From Allodiplogaster sudhausi (Eukaryota > Nematoda > Chromadorea > Rhabditida > Diplogasteridae), in the NCBI GenBank assembly GCA_945643635.1, contig CALZFC010000249.1:1792001-1856000 (forward strand): 64,000 nucleotides of DNA. Direction: 5' to 3'. Below the pieces are notes generated by a model, which saw nothing but the letters and a program-made list of their open reading frames with translations, was not told the origin of the DNA and did no database searches. Positions 36,173 to 49,100 of the stretch are shown one piece after another (positions within the stretch are counted from its first letter, which is position 1; each line of letters opens with the position of its first letter). The translations under genes were made by a program, and so were the position numbers.

Positions 36173-39116
36173 TTGGCCATTGTTTCGCTCTTTTAGAGGA
36201 AACGTACCTATGCTTGGATAACTCCACTCCGTTGGATGTCAAGTCAATGGAAGAGATCCTGATTGATTCGACCGTCAAGCTTCCCGTCACAAAGGCCTAC
36301 GTTGTGCATGTCAGTGCATATGTTTTCTTGATCTAATAGAATATTTGTGCCATATTTATAATTTTAATTATTCAGTGCTATTTCGCATGATCTTTTACAA
36401 AAATATCGGCCATATTGTGTTAAATTTCATTAGTGATAAATGCAAAAAAGTAGTTAGAATTGCCTTTTAAGAGAGTCGGCGACTGTGGAATGGTTGGGGG
36501 CGCAGTGCGCCTTCTCTTTTCGCAGAAGCGAGATCCTCGAATCTTTGGCCTCTCCGCTGGCGGAGATCTCTTCTATCTCATCAAGCTGCCATACGAAACA
36601 GATCGATGACATTCGTGTGAGGAGAAAAGGAGAGAGAGAGAGAGAAAGAGGGAAAGTGATGGAGAGACATGAAAAAGTTTGGGATTTAGAAGATTTAGAG
36701 ATAGAGAGTGGGCGATGGAAAAGGAAGGTAGAAGACAGAAGGCGACTTGCCTCTTTTCACTACCTACATTTCCTAAGCTTCCATTTCTTCTTACCTTATA
36801 TATTGTCCTTTAATCATAATTAAGTGCCTTTCCAGACGTAGTGACATGCACGCTGAAGCTGTCAGAGATGCTTTCCCTCCCAACCACCGACCATGTCATT
36901 GATATCCGGGTCTGGCCGCAGCTTACACAGCAAATGATGGCAGTCGTCAAGTCAGAGGTGTGATTATATTATTTCGGGCGTACGGAACATGTACATATCA
37001 TTTTTCAATTACGAATGAAGCAAAAGACGACGGTATACGCGCACTTTATATTGAAGTAGTACATAGCGCTCGAAACCCCGAAGAAGGATGGGTGAGGGGA
37101 CTGCGGTCACGGTTAATTCATATTAAATTTTGCTAATATGTTCAATTATGCCTTTCACGATCGAATTATCGATATTTTAGCCACGAAGGGAGAGTAAAAA
37201 AATTTCTAGGCAATCGGCTTTTATGCTATGGTGGTACAACAACATTTTACTACTAAATAATTATAGACTGGTCCCTACTTGGTCGAGATGCAGAGTCGAA
37301 GGAGGTGGCCATTGCCGGGGATATCTGGAGGAGGAGGCAAAGGGAAAGGAGCAGCGAATTCCAGCGAATACATCATGATGCCAAGTGGGCAGCTGCTTGG
37401 CGTGCATGAGAATGTAGGGATTTTTTTCTTCTTACGTTTCCTAGGTATTTATTTTCATTGTTTATTATTTGGGCAACTTTAGAGCCGCAAAGATTGCAGT
37501 ATTCTCTAAACAACTTATGTATCTTTGTTTTTGTGATTACTGACAAAAGTTGCAGATGCTACATGAGTACATGGTGCCTGAGGCTGACTTCACCTTCGTC
37601 ACGGGACGCGACTGCCTTGATTCGAATGTTAGATTGTCTATGGCATTTACATGGGTCCAGCAGCAAAATCAGTTCGGTTTTTTGAGATCGCCGCAGTCGC
37701 TCACTTCGCCTCCTTGGACATTGTCGTGTGCATTTCCGAGGAAGGCCAAGTCGCTTTCTTCCACTTCGACAGCATCACAGGTCGGAGAAACACTTTTTTA
37801 ATGAAATTATAAAAGTTTACCTTTTTCCTCAAGGTTTTTAAGACAGCCTTTCTGTAAAAGTCGAGCAGAGCGCAATACAGCCTTGCAATAGGAAATTTTT
37901 GACAGATTAAATTTATGGAAAAAAGTTCATGGTGAATTTTACGTAAAAAAATTTTTAAGCTGCAAAAATGGCAAAAATAGATTCGAAATGCGAGAAAATT
38001 CAAATGCGATCTATTTGAAGTTTCCCCACCATTGTAGTATTGTCTGTTTTGTAAATCACATGCTCACTCTCTCCCTTGTGTGGCGCGAATTCTGGTTTGA
38101 GTTTTTGGCTCCTTTAAACATGGTCCGAGGCGGATAAATAGAGTCTTGTTTTTTCGCCATATTTGGTCAGGTTGAGCTAGAAACTTCGATTGCAAGTGTC
38201 CAGAAGTCACAAAAATCCCGCTGCCTTGAGAAAATTAACAATATTCTCTACTTTGAATTCGCGAATATTTTACCTTCACGCTGTCTTTTGGCAGATCTAC
38301 ACCATGGCCGACGGGACCACTAGCCTCCTGCGGTTTAAACACATGTTTATTGTGCGCGCAACCAACTTTGGCAGGGTTTTGCTTAACATGTAGGCTCCCG
38401 CCATGTTGTGTGCCCACAAGTTTCTGTGAAGAGAGGCGAGGGCAGTTCTGTGGATTGTTCACACCGTGCTTTTTATCTGTTCGTCAGGGACTTCACGGTA
38501 AGTGTTTTTTCTCTTATGGTCTCGTTTAAGGACTGACCTCTCGCAAGGGCATGGCCTTCCTTCCGCGCGGGACCCTCGCCACCATCGCATACGGTATGCA
38601 GATGGCACCAACGGAAGTAGACATGACCGACTGGATGGCATTCCTTCTCATTGGCACAGCCGACGGCAGAATCTTCTGGGTCAACATCACAGGTCACACG
38701 CCTCTTTTCAATACCTATTTTCAATTTTTATATATATATGAACATATATATATATATATAAACAAAATTCATGTTGTGTCCCTTTTTTAATTGCAAAGCA
38801 CAACTGTTTTAATTCATAAAGTGCTTGACTTTAATATATTTATTCTTCAATAGATGAATTTGAATTCGAAGACTGTCTTATTTTTTGACAAGGAGATTGA
38901 GAGCAAAATATAATTTTTTTTATTTTACAGCTGAAATGCTGTCTTCTTGCAGACACGCTCCATTTTGGCAGCTAGAACTCGATGCCTCTTCCCTTACGCG
39001 AATTGAGTCACAGCTGAGAAAAGCATCCGATCGAGGACATCTCATTTACAAGACAGATTAGCTTTAAAGTTATTTGTTTCTTCTTCTCTCTCTCCTCGTT
39101 CGCTTCGTTCTCACTC

Positions 39117-39154
<38 letters not shown>

Positions 39155-40944
39155 ATACTGTCGAATCGCTTATAACTTTTGGTTTTCTCGCTCCTACTTA
39201 ATATATTCGTTTTGCAGACTGAAGAAGACGCATTTTCAAGTTCGGAGACTGTAGAAATTGCGATTGAGCACGGCGGTGGAACTGTGTTAGTAGTTTATTT
39301 TCCTAACACGTTCTGAAACCCTTCACAAGTGTTGATTTTATACCATTAATAGATTAGTTTTCATATTTTTATCAACTTTTTTCTTCTTTAATTTTTGATT
39401 AATTGCTTTGAACCGTTTTCAGGGTTGCTCTGGTCGAATGGGATGCTCGTAAGTGTCGACTCTCAATGACAGAGCTCTCTCGCATCCCGAGAAGGCCGAC
39501 TTTCATCATGAAGGTTTGACATATTATTTATATCTTATTTATTTTATATATATATATATATATAGATATATATATATATATATATTTTTAATGTAAACAA
39601 GCTGTATATCGGATGCAGTGTATTTGTTGTAACCTATTCTGTCCTTGAGATGTTCTGCCGTTTGTTCTGGCATCTGAATGAACCCTGGCAAAGTCGACAT
39701 TCGATTGACACTTTGAGAGGCAACCATGCCATTCAGCGATTCAATTTACGAGCTCAGTTTGAGATGGTGTGTCCTTTCTTTCTGAATTTTAAAAGTAATA
39801 TCCAGCAAGATAAAAATTTAATATCAGGCTGATTACGAGCAAGGTGTCCACTGCGATTTTCCACTGGGATGCGTTGTGACTGTCGAAGTCAGAGTGTTTG
39901 CAGTGTTACAACATAATATACATGTATTTACTGATAATCAGCTTATTTGCCAATAGTTGACCACCAGAAGATTCCTTGTAAAGATCAAGAACATTTGCAA
40001 CGAGTATTTCAATCATTTTATCTCTTGCCAGTGGCCGGATATTTCGCTAGTCTTCATCGGCTTCAAGAAAGGCCAGATCAGTTGTACTGTGAACAACTTC
40101 AGAAAGAAGCTCACGAACGCGGCCATCAAGTCCCTCTTTAAAGACGTGCATAAAAGCGCCGTTCTTGGTAGTTTTGGCTTTCAATTTTAATTTTTTTTTT
40201 TTAATATTTATTGATCAGTAAATAATACTTATTTTCTCTTAGCAATGGGCGCATGCCAGGTTGGCAGAAATGCTCGGCTCGTTTCCGTGGACGAGAGCCA
40301 GGAGATCGTCCTCTCGCTCTTCTCCATCTCAACTCGCAAGGTTATTAATATGTGTATTTGTTTCTCTATTTAATTATAATCCATGTCTTTCATATTTTAT
40401 TTATAGAAAAATTTCGTTCCGACTACTTTAATGGGTTCTTGGAGAAAAACCGCTTGTTTCATTTAGTGCACCTGTAACTTCTCTTTTGTTAAACTTTCGT
40501 TTAATTGGTTTTATCGCTTTACAGTCCTAATACAGTTTTTTTTTCTCTTAACTCTTACTGTTTTTTTTCTGTTTTCCAGTTTGCCATTGCCCAACGCGTG
40601 TCGACTTCCATCGCTCGTCCTTTGCATGTCGTCGTCTCGATGGGACCACGTCGGAGTGGAAGGTTTTGTACTGGGAAGGGAAAGAAATTGTTTTGAAACT
40701 GTGAGGAATAAACGGCAATATTTTGTGGAAACAATAGATTATTTTTTCTTATGGACATTTCTCTCTCTCTAACTTTCTCTCTCTATCTATCTCTCTCTCT
40801 ATCTCTCTCTCACTATCTCCATTCCAGAAATATGTAAATGATTTCAGCAAGCAATTCTTCGTCCTTGTCGTGGGAGCCGATGGCATAGAGTCTATCCATC
40901 TCTGCAGGCGACGAATTGCCAAGTGCCTGGATGAGATTCTCTGA

Positions 40945-41460
40945 TGGTGAGAAATGTAACGCGACACTCATTGTCAGATGAGAACGAATTACGAAATCGA
41001 TTGCCTTATCATATTTTTTTCTTTTTGTATCAAGAACTTGGTCATTTTTTTGGAAGCCATTCTGTTGATAACAATTGTAATAGAATAGCGCACTTTTGTG
41101 GAGCCAAACATAATCTAGTGAGCTCTTAAAATTCAGATTTTCCTTTTTATGAAGTTTTATTTCCTCATTGATGTGCCTGACAATTGATGGGGTTCTATGT
41201 AGGAGATACGAACGATTAAAAGTTGCTCACTTTTTACAGATCTTTTTTTTTTCGCTGAATCTGTTCAAATCTAAGTGCTAACTCATACGATTCACTGGCT
41301 TTAATTCTATTTCAATAAACTACGCATAGCTTTATCATCGATTTGTTGTTTCTGTTCTTTAATTGTTATTCCTTAATATTTGTTGATGAAGATCGCTTGC
41401 CGATTAATCAAGGATGGCAAAGAGATTGAACGGTGCTAAGGCAACCGTATTATATCTATG
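40945..41460 (+). other. Conserved 3' flank of copy 3
   Basis: Repeats the landmarks after copies 1 and 2, including AAGAACTTGGT, TTGGAAGCCAT and AAGGATGGCAAAGAGATTGAACGGT, the last near 41,412. No gene. Confidence 0.6.
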
Positions 41461-42295
41461 TATCTGACTTCTAGTCATCAAAACGTTGTTTGCCTACAAT
41501 TAACAGCTGTCCTGCCGAACCTATATAAATCGAAGAATTACCGTAGCTACAAACATGTTTCAGCTCGAAATGCTATTTATTTTGAATTGCTTGTTTTTTT
41601 TTCTTCCTGCAGATTTCCTTTGATTGGACGCGCCCTTCAACGCATACCTGAGCTATTGAGAGGAAAAGCGAAAATTTTGTCCTCTCACAAATTTTCCATT
41701 TTATGCCTTCAAAATAAAATGTCGTTTGCACGACGAACCTCAAAAAAGGTTTTTGTAATGCCCAGCAACGGACTGGCCGCACCTCCTTTGACTTATCGAA
41801 ATCGAAAAGTAGGCGACCCACCTTCCAAAGGAAAAAGCATTACAAAAGCCCCTTTTAGCTCTGATTTAATGTTATTTGGTATTTTTAATACATATGTATG
41901 TACATTCATAACTATGCGTATGTCTCGACAATCTCATTATGCTGTCAACATTTCCTGGTGTCTGACTTCTTATTTTCTTGTTTTTTTCCTTCTTCATCCA
42001 TTATCTGTATTTTCTTCTCAATGTACATTTAGCTTTGATTAATTTGATTTGTCTTCCTTCCGATGCCCTTTGACTGGACGCGCCCTTCAACGCACTCCGC
42101 GCCAGTGACACACGCCTTCATTATAGGCAAGCGGCCGAATCAACGTCTCTTTGCATGTCAGTCGCGAGGATATTTTTTTTTATTGTACCGTCGATTTACA
42201 GAAAACCCTCTTCTTGGGGCGGCCCAAAGAATTTCCCATTGCCTCCATGCCCCCACCCGGATCGGCTGCGTCGTCAAACCCTGCCTGACCGTTAG
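41461..42295. other. Spacer with a repeated TTTGAYTGGACGCGCCCTTCAACGC segment
   Basis: The segment occurs at about 41,618-41,645 and 42,068-42,094, and a shorter form (CAGATGCCCTTTGAC) occurs just before copy 2 at 10,229. The longest open frame here (41,458-42,042, +) crosses low-complexity and repeat DNA and shows no splice or family signal, so I leave it unannotated as a gene. Confidence 0.4.
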
Positions 42296-42406
42296 CTCCC
42301 TGTGCAATGTTTTGACCTGTTATTCCCTGACCGTTAGTTAGAATTTTCTCAACACGTCTGCTCCCTGTGCAATGTTTTGACCTGTTATTCCCTGACCGTT
42401 AGTTAA
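42296..42406. repeat. 65-bp direct repeat
   Basis: CTCCCTGTGCAATGTTTTGA and the following 25 bases occur at 42,296 and again at 42,361, with the unit ending CCGTTAGTTA. A partial third copy (CTCCCTGTGCAATGTTTTGACC preceded by TTTTCTCAACACGTC) lies at 42,725-42,760 inside the neighbouring TTAA element. Confidence 0.8.
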
Positions 42407-42951
42407 AGGAGGTCTCCGTCGAATACTTAACATATCGTTTTTTAAGCATAGAACAGTTCGTCTCATCGTAAAACTTAGATAGGGAAAGTTTGAGTGAATT
42501 TCATCTCATCATTCCAGAATTATAGTCATTTTAAATATCACGGGTAGAGAATTAGCTACTGTAGATCTTGGCACCTTCTACTTTGCATCGCTCGACTGCA
42601 ACAAAAACGCAAACTCCAGCCATTTTGAAAAAAAAAGATCTGTGTTTAGCAAAACCGGGTAAACCCGAACATTATTCTTCAAAGCGTGCATATCGGAGCA
42701 CGCAACCGATATTGGCCGGAATTTTCTCAACACGTCAGCTCCCTGTGCAATGTTTTGACCATAAATTTCTGTGGAGAGAGGGCAAGGGCAGCAGCACTGA
42801 AATGAGAGAATCACAGCCTTCCGAAAACGTGACGGGTAGAGAACTAGGCATATTTTAGCCAGTGGCAGCTTGAGGCCCTTCAGTGCGGGGCACTTCATGG
42901 TTCAAATGCCTATTTTGAATTGCTTGCCCCAACATTCGCCGGAGACTTCCT
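42407..42951. mobile_element. TTAA-flanked miniature inverted-repeat element
   Basis: TTAA at 42,403-42,406 and again at 42,952-42,955. Ends AGGAGGTCTCCGTCGAAT and ATTCGCCGGAGACTTCCT are imperfect inverted repeats. The interior shares GGGTAGAGAATTAGCTAC with the element at 62.54 kb. TTAA target duplication is typical of piggyBac- and Kolobok-type transposons; I cannot choose between them. Non-autonomous. Confidence 0.7.
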
Positions 42952-43130
42952 TTAAAAGAGTCATGGCAGACGACTATAATATGTCACGATACCGTAGTCG
43001 CTTTCTCTTCGATACCGTATAGTGAAATAGAGATAGCGAAACCCGAGATTATTATTATTATAGTGGAGATAAAAACCAAATTTATTTGATATGTGTGTCT
43101 AAACTCTATAAGATATGCAATCTCCTACAG

Positions 43131-44732
43131 GCACTGGCTCCTTCATCCGTTCGTGGCGTCTGCCCAACGAGAAGTACGTCGAAGGATCGGCCCTTCGAGT
43201 CTTCCAGAAAGAGAGTCGACAGATGCTTCCCAATAGGCCATGGTCAGAAAAGCCTTTTTTCAACTTTTTTTTTGCCTCAAATTATTTCTTTATCTTTGCC
43301 TCAAAATGCTTTCAAATTCACAGATACAGTTAAATTTTTTGGATATTAAACTAGTAAAAGGGAAATTATCTAGTAGAACACTCTCCTCTTCTCGAGTACA
43401 TAGGAGTACGATCCTTTGTATATTTGTGTGCCTTGTTCAAGATGTGACAACACTGGTAGAGAAACTCATTCCTCATCTAGGGATGATGAGAGTACGACAC
43501 TTTATTAAAACTCGGCGGTACAGAGAATTATGCTTAATATAAGCCTCTTGTGTGTCTTTTAAGATTCTTTTGATTTTTAACAATGTTCGAGTAAATATAA
43601 TTACCATCTGCATATGCATTTCAGACACTCAAAGGTTTCAAGTTTTTCATTCTCCAACAAAGAAAGTAAATTATGTGCATGTACATATCAGTAAATTGGA
43701 ACTGTTTTTGTTGAATAGTTATTTTCTAGGAAATTTTGTCGCCTTCAACGAGAAGAAGCTGACTGTCATCCATAAGAACGAGATGGAAAGAGGCTGGCTT
43801 TTCTTACTGACTCTCTTAATTCATGCTTAAAAATAGTCTAATTATAAAATGAATTATCTTTCCCAGGTGGCATCGTGCCTTCAAGCCGTTTCCACATCCC
43901 TCGCGGTGTCAGTTTGATTAATCTTATTTCTAATTTCACAATTATTATATTACCCAACTTGTTTGCCGCTGTAAAACAAACGAATTAACATATGCAACTA
44001 ATTAGATTTTATCATTTATATTATTCATGTTTAATATTAGCCAAAATATTCCGAAACCATCTAGGGTCAAAGCATTCTCGCTGTTGTTCCTTCTCCCGAA
44101 GACCGACCAGACCACTTTGCGTGCTCCATTGTCACCCCAGAAGAGACGCACCGCGTCGTACTCAAGATCTACAATGAGGATCTTGAGATGGTGCATTTCT
44201 TTCAAGCAAGAAACCTCCGGCTAAAGCGTCGCTACTCCGAGTACGCCATTATAATTAGCTTGAAGATCTTTTTTTTTTCTTTTAAATAAGCATTCACTTT
44301 TTGTCATTTCCATACTTCATTGCAGTTGTTCTACTCGAAAACATTTACAGACACCGAGCACCTAGCCACTTTTCCAAAATTATTTCAGGCGCATTTTGAC
44401 TAGCGAGCAAGAGCCGATTCTCTTCGACGAAAGTACGGAGGGCATGGCCTATTGGTGCGATAAGGACAATTTTGGATACTTTGGCGTACACGGCGAACAT
44501 AGAAAGGCTAGAGAAACAATCAAATATTTATCAATTTTTTCTTTTTTGTGCGAACCGTCCACCAATATTAGTATCCGATAATCTGTGTACATACATATAT
44601 GTCTATCACTCTCATCGTCAGAAGATTATTCTCTAACCCTATGAGGACTAATCCGTCAAAAACATTTCGAAGGAGAAAGCGGGCAGATTTGTCAAAGCTT
44701 TACAGCTCGATGATATCTGTGAGGAAGACTCC
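43131..44732 (+). CDS. Copy 4, 5' exon block (six exons upstream of AA)
   Basis: Exons: 43131-43242 ([25 protein letters not shown]); 43730-43791 ([18 protein letters not shown]); 43867-43905 ([13 protein letters not shown]); 44065-44240 ([20 protein letters not shown], then [18 protein letters not shown]); 44389-44505 ([30 protein letters not shown]); 44673-44732 ([20 protein letters not shown]). The third, fourth, fifth, sixth and AA exons join in consistent phase. The second and fifth exons end before GC rather than GT (GCTGGC, GCTAGA), so GC-AG introns or different ends are possible. The true start codon is not visible; the three exons at 19.5-20.1 kb show what an N-terminus of a related gene may look like. 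Confidence 0.5.
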
Positions 44733-46046
44733 GTAATTTGCCATTCCAAACGGAATATCCCCCATTTGTACCGTAACTAACAATAAGTGCACTTTTAGTG
44801 CGTTGTTGCGGCGCGGCTTAGTCGGCCAAACTCGTTCGTGTTTGCCTCCTCGGATGGCTCAGTGGCGACTTACGAGCTCCTCGACGACGACGTGGTGAGT
44901 GAGAGAAAGTAAATGTTGTTATTTTTAGTTTGGTTTAGTTACTTGTTTATTTCTTATTTGATTGCGTGTTATCTCAATTCCATCCTCGATTCCCCGTGCT
45001 TACAGAAAGCTAGTGTACGATACCTTCACTCTTGTGAACCGACGGCTCTCGCAGTCTCCAAAGATGACACGATGATGCTGAGTGGCGATGTCTCCGGTGT
45101 TAGTGACAATTTCTTTTCTCGATATTTCAAATTAAGTAATTGTCTTGAGTACTGTATTGTGTTATGATGTGCCTTTTTATAGCCAATTCACAATTGAAAT
45201 CTTCAATTTGAGAAAACTACAAATTCTCTCAATTAATATTTTTACGTGTTCAAATCGAAATGTATACTCAAGTTTACATTTATCAAAGAGTCTAATTCAT
45301 TTGGTTACTAGACGATTGTGCTTTCTTCGCTTGTGGCCGACATTGAACCGCTGCGACACATCATGAGTTTAGGACGGGGCCCAATCTCGATGATTCAACT
45401 TCTTGAGGATAACACGATGGTACATTTGTTTCATTTCTTTCTTTTAATTTTAATTGATTTCAAAGTCTTCTACGCTATCTCTTTTCTTCCCAATTCCTTA
45501 ATGTGAATTAATTTCAAGGTGGTGTGACACTTTTCAAACGACTTTTTAGAAAGATATGTGCGATATATTTTTCAAAGAATATATTAAAATTTTAATATTG
45601 TTGAGCCTTGATTTCACTAGGCAATCGGCAGCGACTCGGCTACCTGACTATGTTCAAGAATGGAGAAGAGAAGTCAACAGCTGCGTGGGCCATCCGTTGT
45701 GATTGGCAGCAACCAAAGGACAAAAAGTCACGAAGTACATATATTAATTTTAATTCTGCTCATTTGTTTTTGTTCCCAAAAAGTATGTTCGCATCATACT
45801 ATTTTTCAGTGTCCAAAGTTCGCGCAGTGTTCTTCAACGGGGAAGCTGCAGATACGAATAAATACGGAATTGTCGTTTTAACGAATAAAAAGTCAGTAGA
45901 ACAATTCGCTGTAGTCATCGAGATTTTTGTCTTTCGTGCGAAGCGTGCTTTTCAACTTATTATGAGACAATTATTTGCACCTTGATATACTGATATCAAT
46001 GCTACCTCACTTTTTTACAGTAAGCTATATAAAGTGATAGTTACAG

Positions 46047-46082
<36 letters not shown>

Positions 46083-46095
46083 TTATATATATATT

Positions 46096-46173
<78 letters not shown>

Positions 46174-49100
46174 GTCTAAGTGAGCTGATTCTCTACTTCT
46201 CCACCGACCTCTCAAGAAAGACCATCCAACTTAAGAAGTTTGCAGTGATCGGAAAGGTATGTCTTATTCCTCTTTCCTGTTCTAATGTCTGAGCCAAGGT
46301 TGAGCAATATTGATATGCTGGAATTGAAATAGCTAAAATACGAATTAAAAAGTTAAAATGTTAAATATGAGTGCTGATCGAAAGAATAGAATTTACTGAT
46401 GAAAACTTATGATTGCCACCTTTAAATGTTAAAGCTTCAATCGCCACGCGAAATCACGTGGCACGTCGAGAGCATATACACGGAAACGGTGGTCTTCAAC
46501 TGCTACACTTCCATCTATCTACTCTTGCCGCCTTCGATAAAAAGTTGCGGTTACTTGTTTAATTTAATTTTTTTTAATACCATGCTCTTCTGCATACAGG
46601 ACAGCATTGTTTAAATAGGTCACAGTTTTGGCAAGGACTCTCCCGAAAAAAAAAAGATTTTCGGAATGTACCTTCCCAGTTTTTGATGGTGGACGCTTCC
46701 AACAACATGTATATAGCGAGAGGGCATTTTAAAACTTATGACTACTTTCAGTTGAAGATCAATTTCCGCGTCCGCTACTCGTCCGTCTCAAATATCCTTC
46801 TCCGTGCGCGCGCATCTGTGCGATTCTCGAAGGATTCGTAGCAGAATTCGAGAATAGCGAACTTGTACGTTAAAGAGGATATCCACAGAGCTTCTAACAT
46901 GACACTGTTATGCATAGAAAACTTTCACAACGCTGTTACATATGTGGTTCTTTTTATTTCTTCCTGGGCACTAACTGACGACGTGTTTCTGTCTTTGAAG
47001 GTGGCTTTCACGTTTCGCGACTCTGGCTGGAGCGCCACTCTCCTCGGCCGTCCACCTGTGTCCCTCTTCGAGCTCACTGCTGCGCACACGGTAATTTCGG
47101 GTACACTTTTCTTTCCTATTTCTTTTTGTACGCCATTTCCTCATTTTAGTATTTTTTCTTCGTTGTACCTCCTTCCACTTTCCTTCCACTTTTCAATACT
47201 AAGAATAAGTGATTATTGTCAGGCCCTAATCCAAATAGCGTCACTTGCTCGCTTCTCACTCTGATGCCAAAAACTAGATATGTAACAGTTTTACACATCA
47301 ATAATGATTTCTATAAAACTAATATGTTTCATCTTCCTCTCTTAACGTCTCAGGACGGACTACCCGACATGGGTTAGTGCTAACATACATACATAGCTAT
47401 CACTTTCTGGAAATCTAAAAGAAGTTTCACATGTACAGTCCCGCCCAGGATCTTTCTTCCAAGGACGCTTCGGACGATTCGGACGCTTCCAAATGCATCC
47501 TCGTTAATAACTTTTGTTCGAGGAAAAACTAAAATATTTTAAATGGTACATAAGTTTTCTTATAGAGTACTTATGCTACTGTTAAAAAATCGACAATTTT
47601 TTATCATTTAATAAGAAGTTATCAGTTTTTGTTAATACAAAAATTAATATTTTTTCAACAACATTTCTGCTATACCATTATTTCGTCTCTACCCACATCC
47701 CCAAGTAATAAAATTTCAGATTTTATCATTGAAAACGGAAATCGATAAAACAGACCTTATCATACATGTTCATGAAAGATTCGCCTCACGATTGTGAATC
47801 TAATTATGTAATCAGTTTTTAACATAAAGTGCCGGTTAACAATATATTGTTGATTGTGCGTGCGTGGCATGACTTTCTTCTGGATTCCCCGTTGTCTTGG
47901 TCTTTGTCCCCTGCCTTGCTCTTTCTGAAGAAAGTCTTGCAAAGTACACACAATCAACAATATATTGTTAACCGGCACTTTATGTTGAAAACTGATTACA
48001 TAATTAGATTCACAATTGTAAGGCGAATCTTCTCATCACATGAACATGTATGATAAGGTCTGTTTTATCAATGATAAAATCTAAAATTTTATTTTTTGGG
48101 ATGTGGGTAGAGACAAAATAATGGTACAGCAGAAATTTCGTTGAAAAACATTAGAAATGAATTTTTTATTAGCAAACACTGAAAACTTCTTATCAGATGA
48201 TAAAAAATTATCGATTTTTTAAACAGGATCATTCGTACTGTATAAGAAAACTTATGTACCATTTAAAACATTTTAGTTTTTCCTTGAACAAAAGTTTTTA
48301 ACGAGGATGCATTTGGAAGCGTCCGAATCGGCCGAAGCGTCCTTGCTACCAAGATCCTGGGCGGGACTGTATGTACATATGTACATGATAAGTCCATACT
48401 CTAGCATGGTTGTGTAATGTCATTAACGCTTACATAGGTATATAAATAAATAAATAAGTAAATAAATAAATAAATAAATAAATATATATATATATATATA
48501 TAAACAATAGTATTAAGATCCTTTGATCGAACCAAACGAAACGTGCACATGCATCGCTGGCTCCACTCCACCGGATGTCAGGTCGATGGAACACATTCTT
48601 ATTGAGGCGACCAAGATTCCCGCCGCCAAGGCCTGTGTTGTGCATGTCAGTACTCATTCTTTCTTGGTCTTTTATATTATTTGTACCATATTTTCGCTTT
48701 TAATTATTACATTTTTATTTCGAATGATCGTAAGAAAAAATTATCTCCCATGTTGTCTTAAATTTTCAACATGGCCATTAGCTACAAATGCTTAAAAAAA
48801 ACTAATTAGAATCGTCTTTTAAGAGAGTCGGCGACTGCGGAATGGTTGGCGGCGCCGTGCGCCTTCTCTTTTCGCGGCCGGACGATCCTCGCATCTTTGG
48901 CCTCTCCGATGGCGGAGATCTCTTCTATGTCGTCAAGCTGCCATACGAAGCAGATCGATGGCATTTGTGTGAGTACAAAAAAGAGAGAGAGATTTAGAGA
49001 TCGAAAAGTAGGCAGATAAAATGATTAGGAGATATACCTATAGATAATGGGATTTCTTGAACCGAAAAGTCCGAATAAACAAAATGGTAATAATGTTTTG

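Larger units (their letters stand above)
31371..40944 (+). pseudogene. Copy 3 of the repeated beta-propeller-like gene family (nearly full set of exons, broken)
   Basis: Exons: AA 31371-31465, BB 31547-31639, CC 31850-31963, A 32149-32263, B 32405-32505, C 32725-32800, D 33699-33804, E 34254-34366, F 34497-34586, G 34717-34807, H 36197-36309, I 36472-36616, J 36836-36957, K 37267-37413, L 37556-37627, M 37687-37780, N 38531-38692, O 38953-39056, P 39218-39285, Q 39423-39513, R 39650-39766, S 39828-39887, T 40032-40167, U 40243-40340, V 40580-40662, W 40848-40944. WD-like cores are kept in exon G (FGGASDGRVVVWREL) and exon N ([14 protein letters not shown]). Breaks: the donor after AA reads GAAATT where copy 4 has GTGAGT; exon I has TGA (36,607-36,609) in the DRW motif; exon O has TAG (38,973-38,975) and TGA (39,015-39,017). 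Exons P-W are open and end in TGA, as in copy 4. It carries large insertions in introns C-D and G-H. Confidence 0.8.

Noticed and set aside
41458..42042. 194-residue plus-strand open frame
   Set aside because: Crosses repeated and low-complexity DNA, has no recognisable motif, and contains the TTTGAYTGGACGCGCCCTTC repeat found elsewhere.
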